Below, piece by piece: positions 51,608-60,713 of a stretch of DNA of 64,000 bases. Location of the stretch: assembly GCA_965115825.1 (NCBI GenBank), contig OZ220464.1:186001-250000 (forward strand), given 5' to 3'. Source of the stretch: Bin87 sp965115825. GTDB lineage: Bacteria; Chloroflexota; Dehalococcoidia; Lucifugimonadales; UBA3495. The position numbers were made by a program, and so were the translations under genes. Numbering within the stretch: the stretch's first letter is position 1; every line of letters starts with the position of its first letter. The notes below the pieces were generated by a model. That model ran no database searches and had not been told where the DNA came from. It was given only the letters and a program-made list of their open reading frames with translations.

Positions 51608-53275
51608 CTAGTGCGCCACCGCGCTCGGCGCCCAGCCGCCGTAGCGGGGGTATTGGGAGCAGATGAACTCCAGGTAGGAAGGCTGCCCGGAGTCGTTGGC
51701 GGCCAGGGCCCGTTGGAAGGCGGGAATGACGTCGGAGGGCTCGGTGACCCGCTCGGTATAAAGCCCCATCTCCGCTACGGCGCGGGACATATTGACGTCC
51801 TCCGGCCCCAGCACGCGGTGGGTATAGGGGTCGTGGCCGTCGCCCCAGAAGCCGGGCCCGTAGCCGGCAAAGCCGCCGTTGGCAATGTGGGCGATGGTAA
51901 TGCCCAGGTTCTGCCGCACGGGAACCTCCAGGTTGCCCAGCATATAGCCGACGCCGGCGTCGCCGGTGACCGCTACCGACTGCCGCTTGGGGTAGGCCAG
52001 CTTGGCGGCCATGGCGCCGGCCAGTCCGAAGCCCAGGGTGGAAATGTTGCCCCAGCCCAGGAAGCCGCGGGGAATCAGCGTGTCATAGACGGTGCTGAGC
52101 TGGTCGCGGGTATTGCCGGAGTCATGCGTGACGAAGGAGTTGTAGGGGTCAAGGACTTTCATCATATCGCCGAAGACGCGGTAGGGGTTGATAGGCGCGT
52201 CGTTGGAAGCCATGGCTTCCCGGTACTCGGCCAGGCCGGCGTCGCGGGCTTGTCGGATTTCCGCAATGACGCTGCCGGCGGGCCGGCCGGCGCCGTCGGT
52301 GCGGCGGGATGCTTCGTCGGCCAGAGCTTGCAGTGTGAACCTGGCGTCGCCGAGGACAGCGTGATGGGTGGGGTAGATGCGGTTGAGGTGAAACTCGTCC
52401 AGGTTGCACTGGATGATAGTCTTGCCGGGCGCGTTGGGAATGCCGTGGGTGAACCGGCCTGGCGAGAGGCTGCTGCCAACGGCGAGGATGACGTCGCTCT
52501 TGTTGAGGTACGCGATGGGATGCTCGCCGCGCACGCCGACAAACAGCGGGTGATTCTCCGGGAAGGCGCCCTTGGCTTTGAGAGTAGTGATGACCGGCGC
52601 GTTGAGCAGCTCAGCCAGGGCCGTCAGTTCCGACGATGCGCCGGCGTAGATGACGCCCTCGCCGGCGTAAATCAGCGGGTTGGCGGCGTCCAGCAGCAGG
52701 TCAACGGCGCGGGTAACGTCCGACGGATCGGGAGCGGATTTGTAGCCGCGGACGGGATGGTAAGGGTCAACGGTTTCGTCATAGCTGGCGGCGGCGTTGG
52801 GCACGGCCAGGACGACGGGGCCGGGCCGTCCGCTGCGCAGCATTGAGAAGGCGCGGCGCATAAACTCCGGCGTGCGTTCAGGCCGGTCGATGTAGCCGAA
52901 CCACTTGGTGACGGTTTTGAGGCTGGCGGTGACGTCGAACTGAGTGTTTTCGGAGCTGCCGGCAGGCACGCCGTCGGTGATGCAGAGCATGGGCGAGTTG
53001 TCTTCAAAGGCTTGGGCCAGGCCGGGGTAGGAGTATTGCAGTCCGGCGCCGTTGACGCCGCCCTGGACGGTGCAGACGCCGATACGGTCGCCGCCGGTAA
53101 CGCGGGAATAAGCGTCGGCCAGGGCGACGGCATAGCGGTCATCGCGCATCATAATCATGGGAACGCCCTCGCGCCCCAGGGCGTTGTTGACCCGGCAAAC
53201 AGGAAAGGTGGAAACCCACTGGACGCCCTCCTGCTGTAGGATGCGGGCGATGGCGGTGGCAACGTCAATGCTCAT
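51608..53275 (-). CDS. ThDP-dependent acetolactate synthase-like enzyme with Glu-to-Asp change
   Basis: The 555-residue protein starts at ATG 53275 behind GAGG; the frame upstream has no support. Domains are Pyr, central and PP with GDAGVGYMLGNLEVPVRQN and IANGG as the ThDP/Mg motif. In the Pyr domain the usual RHEQ, which activates ThDP through Glu, is RDDR in MMRDDRYAVALADAYSRVTG, so the catalytic Glu is Asp. It is clearly distinct from the paralogue at 36.2 kb. It may be a decarboxylase with altered chemistry, such as sulfopyruvate- or oxalyl-type. Confidence 0.86.
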   Translation of the reverse strand: MSIDVATAIARILQQEGVQWVSTFPVCRVNNALGREGVPMIMMRDDRYAVALADAYSRVTGGDRIGVCTVQGGVNGAGLQYSYPGLAQAFEDNSPMLCITDGVPAGSSENTQFDVTASLKTVTKWFGYIDRPERTPEFMRRAFSMLRSGRPGPVVLAVPNAAASYDETVDPYHPVRGYKSAPDPSDVTRAVDLLLDAANPLIYAGEGVIYAGASSELTALAELLNAPVITTLKAKGAFPENHPLFVGVRGEHPIAYLNKSDVILAVGSSLSPGRFTHGIPNAPGKTIIQCNLDEFHLNRIYPTHHAVLGDARFTLQALADEASRRTDGAGRPAGSVIAEIRQARDAGLAEYREAMASNDAPINPYRVFGDMMKVLDPYNSFVTHDSGNTRDQLSTVYDTLIPRGFLGWGNISTLGFGLAGAMAAKLAYPKRQSVAVTGDAGVGYMLGNLEVPVRQNLGITIAHIANGGFAGYGPGFWGDGHDPYTHRVLGPEDVNMSRAVAEMGLYTERVTEPSDVIPAFQRALAANDSGQPSYLEFICSQYPRYGGWAPSAVAH

Positions 53276-53372
53276 ATCGGATACCTCATTTGGCGAATGG
53301 AAGTTGGGTGATTGTACCACTACGACGTTTGGCAGCGATGGAGCGACGGAATTGGCGATGCTTGCCCATTGA

Positions 53373-53774
53373 TGGCGCAGACCAGAGGCTGTTAGCATTC
53401 CGGTTGCGTGGCGCATCCATAGGCCGAGCGTTATGCGGTATCCACTCATCGAGCTCGGGTTTAGTCGAGCCCAACTCACCAATTGGTTCAATGAGCGCTA
53501 CCCTGGGCGTTACCTACCATCAAGCTCGTGTATAGGCTGCCCTTATCACAGCGACGCTATGTGGAAACAGATCAAGGAGAGCGACCCGAGATCTTTCCAG
53601 GAAGCAGCCTTCGTCGACCAAGCGTTGCGCAATGTCCCGGCCGCCAGAGGCGCAATCAAGGGGGACTCTTTTCTTCACCGATCAAGAATCCCCCTGATTG
53701 ACGTGGACTTCGACAGCGTCACCAGTTATCAAAACCTGATGATCGAGGAATGCGAGGGACTTTGCGGCATCTAG
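53373..53774 (+). pseudogene. C-terminal remnant of a PAPS-reductase-like (adenine nucleotide alpha hydrolase) protein
   Basis: The open frame after TGA 53370 reads RYPLIELGFSRAQL, then SSCIGCPYHSDAMWKQIKES, FLHRSRIPLIDVDF and EECEGLCGI. This is the conserved C-terminal half, with the CxxC and CxxxC metal-like Cys, of phage and defence-island PAPS-reductase-type enzymes. The N-terminal SGGxDS nucleotide-binding half is absent. ATG 53433 could start a short protein but no ribosome site is evident, so I treat it as a truncated remnant. Nothing is recognisable between it and 53873. Confidence 0.6.
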
Positions 53775-53872
53775 CCAGAGAGCGCCTCTATGATATTGAG
53801 GTAACCGGATTTGCCGTAACCCAAGCCGGCATTTTCACCCCCTATTCCCGGAACGGATCAGCTTTGCCGACC

Positions 53873-55072
53873 CTACCCACGCTCAAATACCGCGGCTACT
53901 CCCTGGCCGCCGCCCACGCACATCGTTTCCAAGCCCCATTGTAAATCCTGTCGCTCCATCTCGTGCAGCATCGTCGTCAGGATGCGCGCTCCCGTCGCCG
54001 CGATAGGATGCCCCAGTGAAATGCCCGACCCGTTCACGTTCAGGTTATCCTGATGGGGCAGCTGCCACTCGCGCAGTACCGCCAGGACCTGCGCGGCAAA
54101 CGCCTCGTTCAGCTCAATGATGTCCATATCTCCCAGCGTCATCCCGATTTTCGCCATCACTTTGTTCACCGCCGGCACTGGCCCGATGCCCATCGTCGCC
54201 GGATGGCAACCCGTAACCGCCCACCCGCGCAGGTACGCCATGGCAGTGAGGCCCAGCTCGTCCAGCTTGTCGGCGGCCACCACCAGACACACGGACGCGG
54301 CATCATTTTGACTGCTGGCGTTACCCGCCGTCACGCAGCCGTCTCGCATCACCGGGCGCAGCCGTCCCAGCGCTTCCATGGTAGTGTCGGCCCGCGGCCC
54401 TTCGTCGGCGTCAAAGATCCTCGGCTCGCCCCGTCGCTGCGGGATGCTAACCGGAACGATTTCATCAGCAAACTTGCCAGATTCGCGGGCAGCCACGGCG
54501 CGCTGATGACTCCGCAGGGCGTACTCATCCTGCTCTGTCCGAGGGATTTCGTACTCCCTCGCTAAGTTCTCCGCTGTTTCCACCATCCCGCCGGGAATCG
54601 GCCCAAACCGCTCATCAGGCGCGATGGTAACGCGAGCGCGGGCGAGCCGGTCGTGAAAGGTCACCGAGCCGAAGCGCGCTCCCCAGCGGGATTCATTGCT
54701 GTAAAACTCCGCGCTGCTCATACTCTCCGCGCCGCCGGCAATCACCACGTCGGCGTTGTCCGTCTGTACCAGCATACAGGCGTTGAGGATGGCCTGCAGC
54801 CCGGAAGAACAGCGCCGATCCAGCTGATAACCGGGCACCTCAATAGGCAGACCCGCTTTCAGTCCGGCAAGGCGTCCGATGGCGGGATTTTCCCCCGACG
54901 GATACCCGTGGCCGAGAATGACGTCGTCCACCTTGGTCGGGTCAACGCCGCTGCGCTCCAGGCTGGCTTGGATGACCGTGGCGGCCAGGTCGGCGGCCGG
55001 CACATCGCGCAGTGCTCCGCCAAAATTCCCGACGGCAGTGCGAACGGGGGCAACGATGGCTACTTCTCTCAT
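53873..55072 (-). CDS. Acetyl-CoA acetyltransferase (thiolase)
   Basis: The 399-residue protein starts at ATG 55072, eight bases after AGGAG. The thiolase triad is visible: Cys88 (DRRCSSGLQA), His in GHPIAATGAR and Cys in CVGGGQG near the end, with the NEAFAAQ motif. It condenses or cleaves acetoacetyl-CoA, or degrades 3-oxoacyl-CoA. It could work with scoAB, about 35 kb away, but this is not shown. It is monocistronic. Confidence 0.93.
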   Translation of the reverse strand: MREVAIVAPVRTAVGNFGGALRDVPAADLAATVIQASLERSGVDPTKVDDVILGHGYPSGENPAIGRLAGLKAGLPIEVPGYQLDRRCSSGLQAILNACMLVQTDNADVVIAGGAESMSSAEFYSNESRWGARFGSVTFHDRLARARVTIAPDERFGPIPGGMVETAENLAREYEIPRTEQDEYALRSHQRAVAARESGKFADEIVPVSIPQRRGEPRIFDADEGPRADTTMEALGRLRPVMRDGCVTAGNASSQNDAASVCLVVAADKLDELGLTAMAYLRGWAVTGCHPATMGIGPVPAVNKVMAKIGMTLGDMDIIELNEAFAAQVLAVLREWQLPHQDNLNVNGSGISLGHPIAATGARILTTMLHEMERQDLQWGLETMCVGGGQGVAAVFERG

Positions 55073-55453
55073 AACAAGGCTCCTTACCCGCATACGCGGA
55101 CGCTTCATGCAACTGTAAAAACGACGCGGCCATCATACCCCCTGTCCGCCCTGCTGTAAAACCGCCGCCTTCATCTACTCCCACCCTGTCCATCCCTGTA
55201 AAAAGCTCAAAACTGATGACGCCAGTCCTTTGCGTACACTGCCATGGTCGTGGGGATGACGACGGCTACTACTTCAATAACCCAGGCAGCTGGCCAACCT
55301 ACCGAAAACCCCAAACGCATTTGTCAACCCACAGAAGGAACCTCACAGTGGAAACTACGAATCCGAACCCCGCCAACCGAGCGTGTCACTTCCCAATCGA
55401 CCAAAAGGAGCCGCTCCACGCCCCAGCATAACTTGAAGTCCCCACCGCCGCCG
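55073..55453. other. Divergent intergenic region
   Basis: The 381 bases between thiolase and the PHP gene have open frames in two phases but no ribosome site or domain. I see no RNA or repeat. The thiolase ribosome site is at its left edge. Confidence 0.5.
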
Positions 55454-55482
55454 TTGACGCCTGCCGCCGGCCGGCATACACT
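55454..55482 (+). promoter_or_regulatory. Promoter of the PHP gene, likely leaderless
   Basis: TTGACG (55454-55459), a 17-bp spacer and TACACT (55477-55482) predict a start at about 55489-55491, only two to four bases before the ATG at 55493. No ribosome site precedes that ATG. Confidence 0.6.
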
Positions 55483-55492
55483 GATACTGCTT

Positions 55493-56197
55493 ATGGCTCG
55501 CCTCTTTGACCTCCATATCCATACTACCAAAGGCAGCGCCGACTCCAGCTTGACCCCCGAAGACCTCATCCTGGAATCGGAACGCCTCGGCTTGCGCGGC
55601 CTCTGCATAACCGAGCACTCCGGTCCCTGGGACCGGCACGAGTTTGCCGCCTTCGCCGCCCAGCACAATGTCGTGCTCATCCGCGCTATGGAAGCCGACA
55701 CCGACATGGGACACATTCTCTGCTTCGGTGTCGACCGCTACCAGAGCGGCTTCAACCGCGCCGCAGAACTCAGCAAAGCCGCTCATGCCGTCGGCGGCTT
55801 CGTCGTATCCGCCCACCCTTTCCGCGGCGTCCTCGGTCAGCATCACCGTACCCGTCCTTACCTTTACCCCGACCCCAATGAACCCATACCCACCCAGCCC
55901 GAAGAAGCTGCGCAGCACCCGGTCTTCCAGCTGGTTGACGCCGTGGAAATTGCCAACGGCGGCACCTCTGACGAAGAAAACCGTTTCGCCGCCGCCGCCG
56001 CCCAGCTCCTCAAACTCCCGGTAACCGGTGGCAGCGACGCCCACAGCACCCATGGTCTCGGCAAGTTCGTTACCGAGTTCCCCGACGAAATTCACGACGA
56101 AGCTCAATTCCTTGCTGCCCTCCGCCAAGGCAACTTCCGGCCCATGGAGGGACTGCGCCAGCAAAACTTGCGTCCCTACCATCTACGTGGCGTATAA
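55493..56197 (+). CDS. PHP-domain metal-dependent phosphoesterase
   Basis: The 234-residue protein starts at ATG 55493. It has PHP motif 1 LHIHTTKGSADS, motif 2 TEHSGPWDRHEF, a His in SAHPFRG and motif 4 GSDAHSTHGLGKF, giving the set of His/Asp ligands for two or three metals. Family members hydrolyse phosphoesters such as nucleoside phosphates. The DinG gene begins 17 bases after its stop, so the two are probably cotranscribed. Confidence 0.88.
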   Translation: MARLFDLHIHTTKGSADSSLTPEDLILESERLGLRGLCITEHSGPWDRHEFAAFAAQHNVVLIRAMEADTDMGHILCFGVDRYQSGFNRAAELSKAAHAVGGFVVSAHPFRGVLGQHHRTRPYLYPDPNEPIPTQPEEAAQHPVFQLVDAVEIANGGTSDEENRFAAAAAQLLKLPVTGGSDAHSTHGLGKFVTEFPDEIHDEAQFLAALRQGNFRPMEGLRQQNLRPYHLRGV

Positions 56198-56214
56198 CCT
56201 TCCGGCGGCTCAAG

Positions 56215-59100
56215 ATGACGTTGACCCAGCCATCCGTCTTCGATGGTGCGCCCTTCGGAAGTACGCCTATTGACCCCTTCCGGCAGGAATTCGCTTTCAT
56301 CGACCTGGAAACCACCGGCCTCAACGCCAACACCGACACCATCATCGAGCTCGGCGCCGTCCGCTTCCGCAGCGGCCAAATCCTCGACCGCTTCCAGACC
56401 TTCGTCAACCCCGGACGCAAACTCCCTGCCTTCATCCAGCAGCTCACCTCAATCACCCCTGCCCAGATTGAGCGCGCCCCCGCCTTTCATCAGGTTGCCG
56501 GCCGCTTCGCCGAGTTCATCGGCGACCTACCCATCGTCGGACATAACGTCTCCTTCGATATCGGCTTTCTGCGCTCCCACCACCTACCCTTGCCCAACCC
56601 TAACTACAACACCTATGACCTGGCCTCGATATTCCTGCCCATACTCCCCGAATACAACCTCACCGCCCTCGCCAAACATTTGAATGTGAAGCATGAACAG
56701 CATCGCGCTTTGGGCGACGCCGAAGCCACCGCTTTTGTCTTTCACCGCCTGCTGGAAATCGCCGCCGGGTGCTCCGCGGCCAAAGTTGCCTTCATCGCCC
56801 GCGCCGCCCGCGCTGCTAGTGCTTCCGTCGCCGACCTCTTGGAGGGTTTAATCCCTTACGCTGTTGGCGCCAACGCCGTAATGTCGGCCTCCGCCGGCGC
56901 ATCCACAGTCAGCGGCCTTGAGTTGGCCGGGCTTTCCCAGCGAATTTCGGCCCATCCTCCGGCCGGGGCGGGCGACGCCCCGGCTGCCAACGCCCTTCGT
57001 AGGCCTCTTACCGAAGCCCAGGTTGAGGAACTGCTGGCTCCCAACGGCATATTCGCCCAGTCCTTTCATGGCTTTGAAACCCGCCCCCAGCAGGCGGAAA
57101 TGCTCAAAGCCGTCACCCGCGCCATCTACCAGAGCCGTAAGCTCATCGTAGAAGGCGGTACCGGCATCGGCAAAAGCGTCGCATATCTGCTCCCTGCCGT
57201 CCTCTACGCCGCTGCTCACGGTCAGCGCGTCGTCGTCTCCACCAACACCATCAACCTGCAAGAGCAGTTGATACACAAAGACATCCCCGCTGTTATCAGG
57301 ATCTTGGAAGACGCTGGCATCCTGGAAGCCGGCGTAGTCAAGGCTGCCCAGCTCAAAGGCCGCTCCAACTACATCTGCCTGCATCGCTGGAACAACCTCG
57401 CCAACTCCGACACTCTCAACGAAGAGGAAGCCCGCGTCATCGGCAAAACCGCCATCTGGCTGGACGATACCGACGACGGCGACCGCACTCTGCTCAACCT
57501 CCAGCCCCAGGACTGGGGCGCCTGGTCCCGCATCTGCGCTGATGCCTTGGAGGGCTGCCCCGCCTTTCGCGACGGCTCGCCATGTTTCTTACGCCAAGCC
57601 CGTCAGCGCGCCGAGTCCGCCCATATCCTGGTCATCAATCACGCTCTGCTACTGGCCGACCTTGCTTTCGGCGGAACTGTGCTGCAAGATTATCAGCGCC
57701 TCATCATTGACGAAGCCCACCACCTAGAAGAAGAAGCCAGCCGTCAGCTGGGGTTCGAAATCTCCGACGCAACCCTCCCTCAGGAGCTGGACGGCGTCTA
57801 TCGCGTCATCAATCATCTATCCGCTTCCGCCCGGCAGAGTGGCGCCCCTGAGGCATCCCAAGCGAGGGACGCGGCCGCCACCGCCACCGCCGCCTGCAAT
57901 CAGGCCGGGCAAGCCTGGCTGCGGCTCTGGCAAGCGGTCGACGCCCTCCATCGTAGCAGCGCGCGCTCCGAAGGCGGCAACCGCTCAGACCAGGATCGCC
58001 AGCCCCTGACCCTTGACCAGAGCGCGCGCCAAACCCGCCCGTGGAGCCTGGCCGCTATAGAATGGGAATCCCTCTCCGCATTCCTGCGTGAGTGCGTCAA
58101 CGCCTTGGCCGCTCTCCAGAAAGCCGTAACCGATGGGTGGTTCATGCTGTCAGACGATGCTCCCGCCGTCGAACTGGCCGCCGCCGGCGACGCCATCGCC
58201 CAGATTAGCGACAATCTGGCCTCCGTTTTCGGACGCTACGATGAGGAACAAATCCAATGGCTTGACGTGGCGCGCCGCAGCCTCACCTTGCACTCCACTC
58301 CTCTGGCGGTTGGGCCCATCCTGGCCGAAAAACTCTTTGCCGAAAAGGCATCGGTGATACTCACCAGCGCTACCCTTGCTGCGGACTCCGGCTTCGACTT
58401 CCTGCGCCAGCGCGTCGGCTTCCCCGAAGACAGCGACGAGCTGCGCGTGGACAGTCCATTCAACTACAGTCGCAACACCCTGCTTCTCGTCCCCGACGAC
58501 CTGCCCGATCCTCGTCGCGCCGCCGACCACGCCCACGGCGCCGCCCAGGTCATCCTCAACATGGCCCAGCAACTGGACGGCCATCTGATGGCTCTGTTCA
58601 CCTCGCACAGTTCCTTGCGTGATACATCATTTCGTGTGCGCGGCCCGCTCCGCGCCCAGGGCATCGCCGTGCTAGCGCAGGGCATCGACGGCACGCCTCG
58701 CCAGCTCATCGACCGGCTACAGTCCAACCCCCGCGCCGTGCTGTTGGGAGCCGCCAGTTTCTGGGAAGGCGTTGACCTGGAAGCTGGCATCCTGCGCGCC
58801 CTGCTCCTCTGCCGTCTCCCCTTCCCGGTTCCCAACGACCCCATAGTCAAGGCCAGGGGCAACCTCTATAACAACCCCTTTAACGATTACCAGGTTCCCA
58901 ACGCCGTGCTCCGTTTCCGTCAGGGATTCGGCCGGCTCATCCGCAGCAAAACCGACCGCGGCGCGGTGGTCATCCTCGACCGCCGCATCCAGACGGCCAA
59001 CTATGGCGACCGTTTCCTCAACGCCCTGCCTTCCTGCGCCTTTGAGAAATCCAGCGTCAGCAGCGTCGGCGAACAGGCCGCCCGATGGCTGAACTTGTAG
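56215..59100 (+). CDS. dinG: DinG-family helicase with N-terminal exonuclease domain
   Basis: The 961-residue protein has a DnaQ-type 3'-5' exonuclease domain (about 25-180: FIDLETTGL, VGHNVSFDIGFL, HRALGDAEAT). A linker precedes the XPD/DinG helicase, with Walker A GGTGIGKS and DEAH in IIDEAHHLEEEA. Four Cys that could hold an iron-sulfur cluster are spread around YICLHRW, CADALEGCP and SPCF. Motif VI is FGRLIRSKTDRG. The exonuclease fusion is the form known in Firmicutes and Chloroflexota. It probably acts in replication repair. The next gene starts four bases later. Confidence 0.92.
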   Translation: MTLTQPSVFDGAPFGSTPIDPFRQEFAFIDLETTGLNANTDTIIELGAVRFRSGQILDRFQTFVNPGRKLPAFIQQLTSITPAQIERAPAFHQVAGRFAEFIGDLPIVGHNVSFDIGFLRSHHLPLPNPNYNTYDLASIFLPILPEYNLTALAKHLNVKHEQHRALGDAEATAFVFHRLLEIAAGCSAAKVAFIARAARAASASVADLLEGLIPYAVGANAVMSASAGASTVSGLELAGLSQRISAHPPAGAGDAPAANALRRPLTEAQVEELLAPNGIFAQSFHGFETRPQQAEMLKAVTRAIYQSRKLIVEGGTGIGKSVAYLLPAVLYAAAHGQRVVVSTNTINLQEQLIHKDIPAVIRILEDAGILEAGVVKAAQLKGRSNYICLHRWNNLANSDTLNEEEARVIGKTAIWLDDTDDGDRTLLNLQPQDWGAWSRICADALEGCPAFRDGSPCFLRQARQRAESAHILVINHALLLADLAFGGTVLQDYQRLIIDEAHHLEEEASRQLGFEISDATLPQELDGVYRVINHLSASARQSGAPEASQARDAAATATAACNQAGQAWLRLWQAVDALHRSSARSEGGNRSDQDRQPLTLDQSARQTRPWSLAAIEWESLSAFLRECVNALAALQKAVTDGWFMLSDDAPAVELAAAGDAIAQISDNLASVFGRYDEEQIQWLDVARRSLTLHSTPLAVGPILAEKLFAEKASVILTSATLAADSGFDFLRQRVGFPEDSDELRVDSPFNYSRNTLLLVPDDLPDPRRAADHAHGAAQVILNMAQQLDGHLMALFTSHSSLRDTSFRVRGPLRAQGIAVLAQGIDGTPRQLIDRLQSNPRAVLLGAASFWEGVDLEAGILRALLLCRLPFPVPNDPIVKARGNLYNNPFNDYQVPNAVLRFRQGFGRLIRSKTDRGAVVILDRRIQTANYGDRFLNALPSCAFEKSSVSSVGEQAARWLNL

Positions 59101-59104
59101 CGCC

Positions 59105-60010
59105 ATGCAATTGCCCATCAGCCAGCCTTTCAACCTGGCCGAAAGCTTGGAAAGCGGACAGGCCCATCGGTGGCGCAAGCTTCCCGACGGCTGGTATTCC
59201 GGCGTCCTGGGTCATTCCCTCTTCCACCTCCGGCAAACCCCGGATGGCTTGGAGTACCGGGTTGCCGGCGCCGAACTTAAACCGTCATCTCCAATCTGTA
59301 CGCCGTCATTCCCGCAAAAGGAGGAATCCTCTCTCCCTCCCGGCGTCGAACGCCTGCTCCGCGCCTACTTCCGCCTGGACGATGACATCGACGCAATCTA
59401 CGACGACATCTGTCGCGACCGCCGCGTCGCCGCGATGGTCGCTGCCTATCCCGGGCTGCGCATCCTGCGGCAGGAACCCTGGGAATGCGCTGTTGCATTC
59501 ATCTGTTCCTCCACCTCCAACATTCCTCGCATCCATCAAAATATGGAAGCCATGTCCGACAGCTTGGGCGATCCCCTGGAGCTGGATGGCGAAGTCCGGC
59601 ACACGTTCCCATCCGCCGAACAACTAGCCTCCGCCGGCGAGGGCCGCCTGCGCCAGCTGGGCCTCGGCTTCCGCGCGCCTTACGTAATCGCCGCCGCCCA
59701 GCAGGTATGCGACGGCGCTCTGGATTTGGACAACCTCATCCACCAGCCCTACGCTGATGCCAAAGCCCGCCTGATGGAGTGCCACGGCATCGGGGCCAAG
59801 ATTGCCGACTGCATTGCCGTTTTCTCCCTGGAAAAGCTGCAAGCCTTCCCGGTGGACGTATGGGTGCGCCGCGCCCTGGCCGAATGGTACTTCCCCATGC
59901 AGAAAAAGCCCCCCGATCGGGCCATGGTCGAATGGGCCCAAGCCTACTTCGGACAATACGCCGGCTATTCCCAGCAGTACCTCTTCCACGGCCGGCGCAA
60001 CCAGAAATAA
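59105..60010 (+). CDS. 8-oxoguanine DNA glycosylase (OGG1 type, HhH-GPD)
   Basis: The 301-residue protein has the OGG N-terminal domain (residues 1-90) and HhH-GPD core with ECHGIGAKIADCIAVF and FPVDVWV. Lys232 (nucleophile) and Asp251 are 19 residues apart, as in OGG1. It removes 8-oxoguanine from DNA and cuts the strand by beta-elimination. Residues of about 58-78 form an insert of low complexity whose DNA resembles a dispersed repeat. The gene overlaps in context with dinG, four bases apart, suggesting a repair operon. Confidence 0.88.
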   Translation: MQLPISQPFNLAESLESGQAHRWRKLPDGWYSGVLGHSLFHLRQTPDGLEYRVAGAELKPSSPICTPSFPQKEESSLPPGVERLLRAYFRLDDDIDAIYDDICRDRRVAAMVAAYPGLRILRQEPWECAVAFICSSTSNIPRIHQNMEAMSDSLGDPLELDGEVRHTFPSAEQLASAGEGRLRQLGLGFRAPYVIAAAQQVCDGALDLDNLIHQPYADAKARLMECHGIGAKIADCIAVFSLEKLQAFPVDVWVRRALAEWYFPMQKKPPDRAMVEWAQAYFGQYAGYSQQYLFHGRRNQK

Positions 60011-60083
60011 ACGCCGTTCCGCCAGGCCGTCATCCCGTCGCCGGCGGAAACCGGCATTCCCACATCCTCCTATGGCTCATATG

Positions 60084-60112
60084 TTGACAAAGCCCGGCGC
60101 TCCTGTTAGCAT
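60084..60112 (+). promoter_or_regulatory. Promoter of the Zur regulator gene
   Basis: TTGACA (60084-60089), a 17-bp spacer and TAGCAT (60107-60112) precede the regulator start by 23 bases. Confidence 0.65.
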
Positions 60113-60114
60113 AC

Positions 60115-60129
60115 TGATACGGAGTATCA
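60115..60129. promoter_or_regulatory. Putative Zur operator
   Basis: TGATAC-GGA-GTATCA is a perfect 15-bp palindrome between the -10 box and the regulator's ATG, six bases before that codon. Fur-family boxes are AT-rich dyads of this size, and a bound dimer here would block its own transcription. A degenerate match, AGTGATACAAGACACT, lies at about 60660-60675 before the zinc-binding protein gene. Confidence 0.6.
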
Positions 60130-60134
60130 ATTTA

Positions 60135-60602
60135 ATGGTCGCTACCACCGCCAAGCATACAGCCCACGACCATCCGCGCCCCCGTTCCGCCGCCGTCGTG
60201 GACGACATTGTCGCTCAACTGGCTGGCTTGGGTTACCGGGACACCGAGCCGCGCCGTCTGGTTATCAGCGCCGTAGCTGCCCAGGGGCGTCCTTTCACCG
60301 CCGAGGAGTTGTGCGCCGCCCTGCCCTGCATCGGCCGGGCCACCGTCTATCGCGGCCTGCGTCTCCTGGTCGAAACCGAGCAAGTCTGCCGTGTGCTCCT
60401 GGAAGACCGCGAACTCCGCTATCAGCTCAGCGGCCAAGGGCATCACCATCATATGCTATGCGCCGTCTGCGGCCTGTCCGCCGATCTGGAGGAATGCGAC
60501 GTTGAAGAGACCTTGCGCGCCGCCGCCATCGCCGCCGGTTTCCGGATGAGCGGCCACTGGCTGGAAGTATATGGCCGCTGCGCCGATTGCGCTGCCGCCT
60601 GA
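60135..60602 (+). CDS. zur: Fur-family metal regulator, probably Zur
   Basis: The 155-residue protein starts at ATG 60135; the longer frame overlaps the glycosylase gene. It has the Fur winged helix (FTAEELCAALPCIGRATVYRGLRLLVE), the His cluster GHHHHMLCAVCG and a structural Zn site with C-x2-C in CAVCG and CADC. Its neighbours are zinc-uptake genes, so it is assigned as the zinc repressor. A palindrome lies before it. It has no TTG-type start and no upstream partner. Confidence 0.87.
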   Translation: MVATTAKHTAHDHPRPRSAAVVDDIVAQLAGLGYRDTEPRRLVISAVAAQGRPFTAEELCAALPCIGRATVYRGLRLLVETEQVCRVLLEDRELRYQLSGQGHHHHMLCAVCGLSADLEECDVEETLRAAAIAAGFRMSGHWLEVYGRCADCAAA

Positions 60603-60713
60603 ACCGCCGATCTTCTAATTTTGACCGCATTATTGAAGCTATGCACTGTTAGCCTTTGTTAGTGATACAAGACACTCTAAACCTTGACCGCTTATCCCAT
60701 GAGGAGTTTTCTG

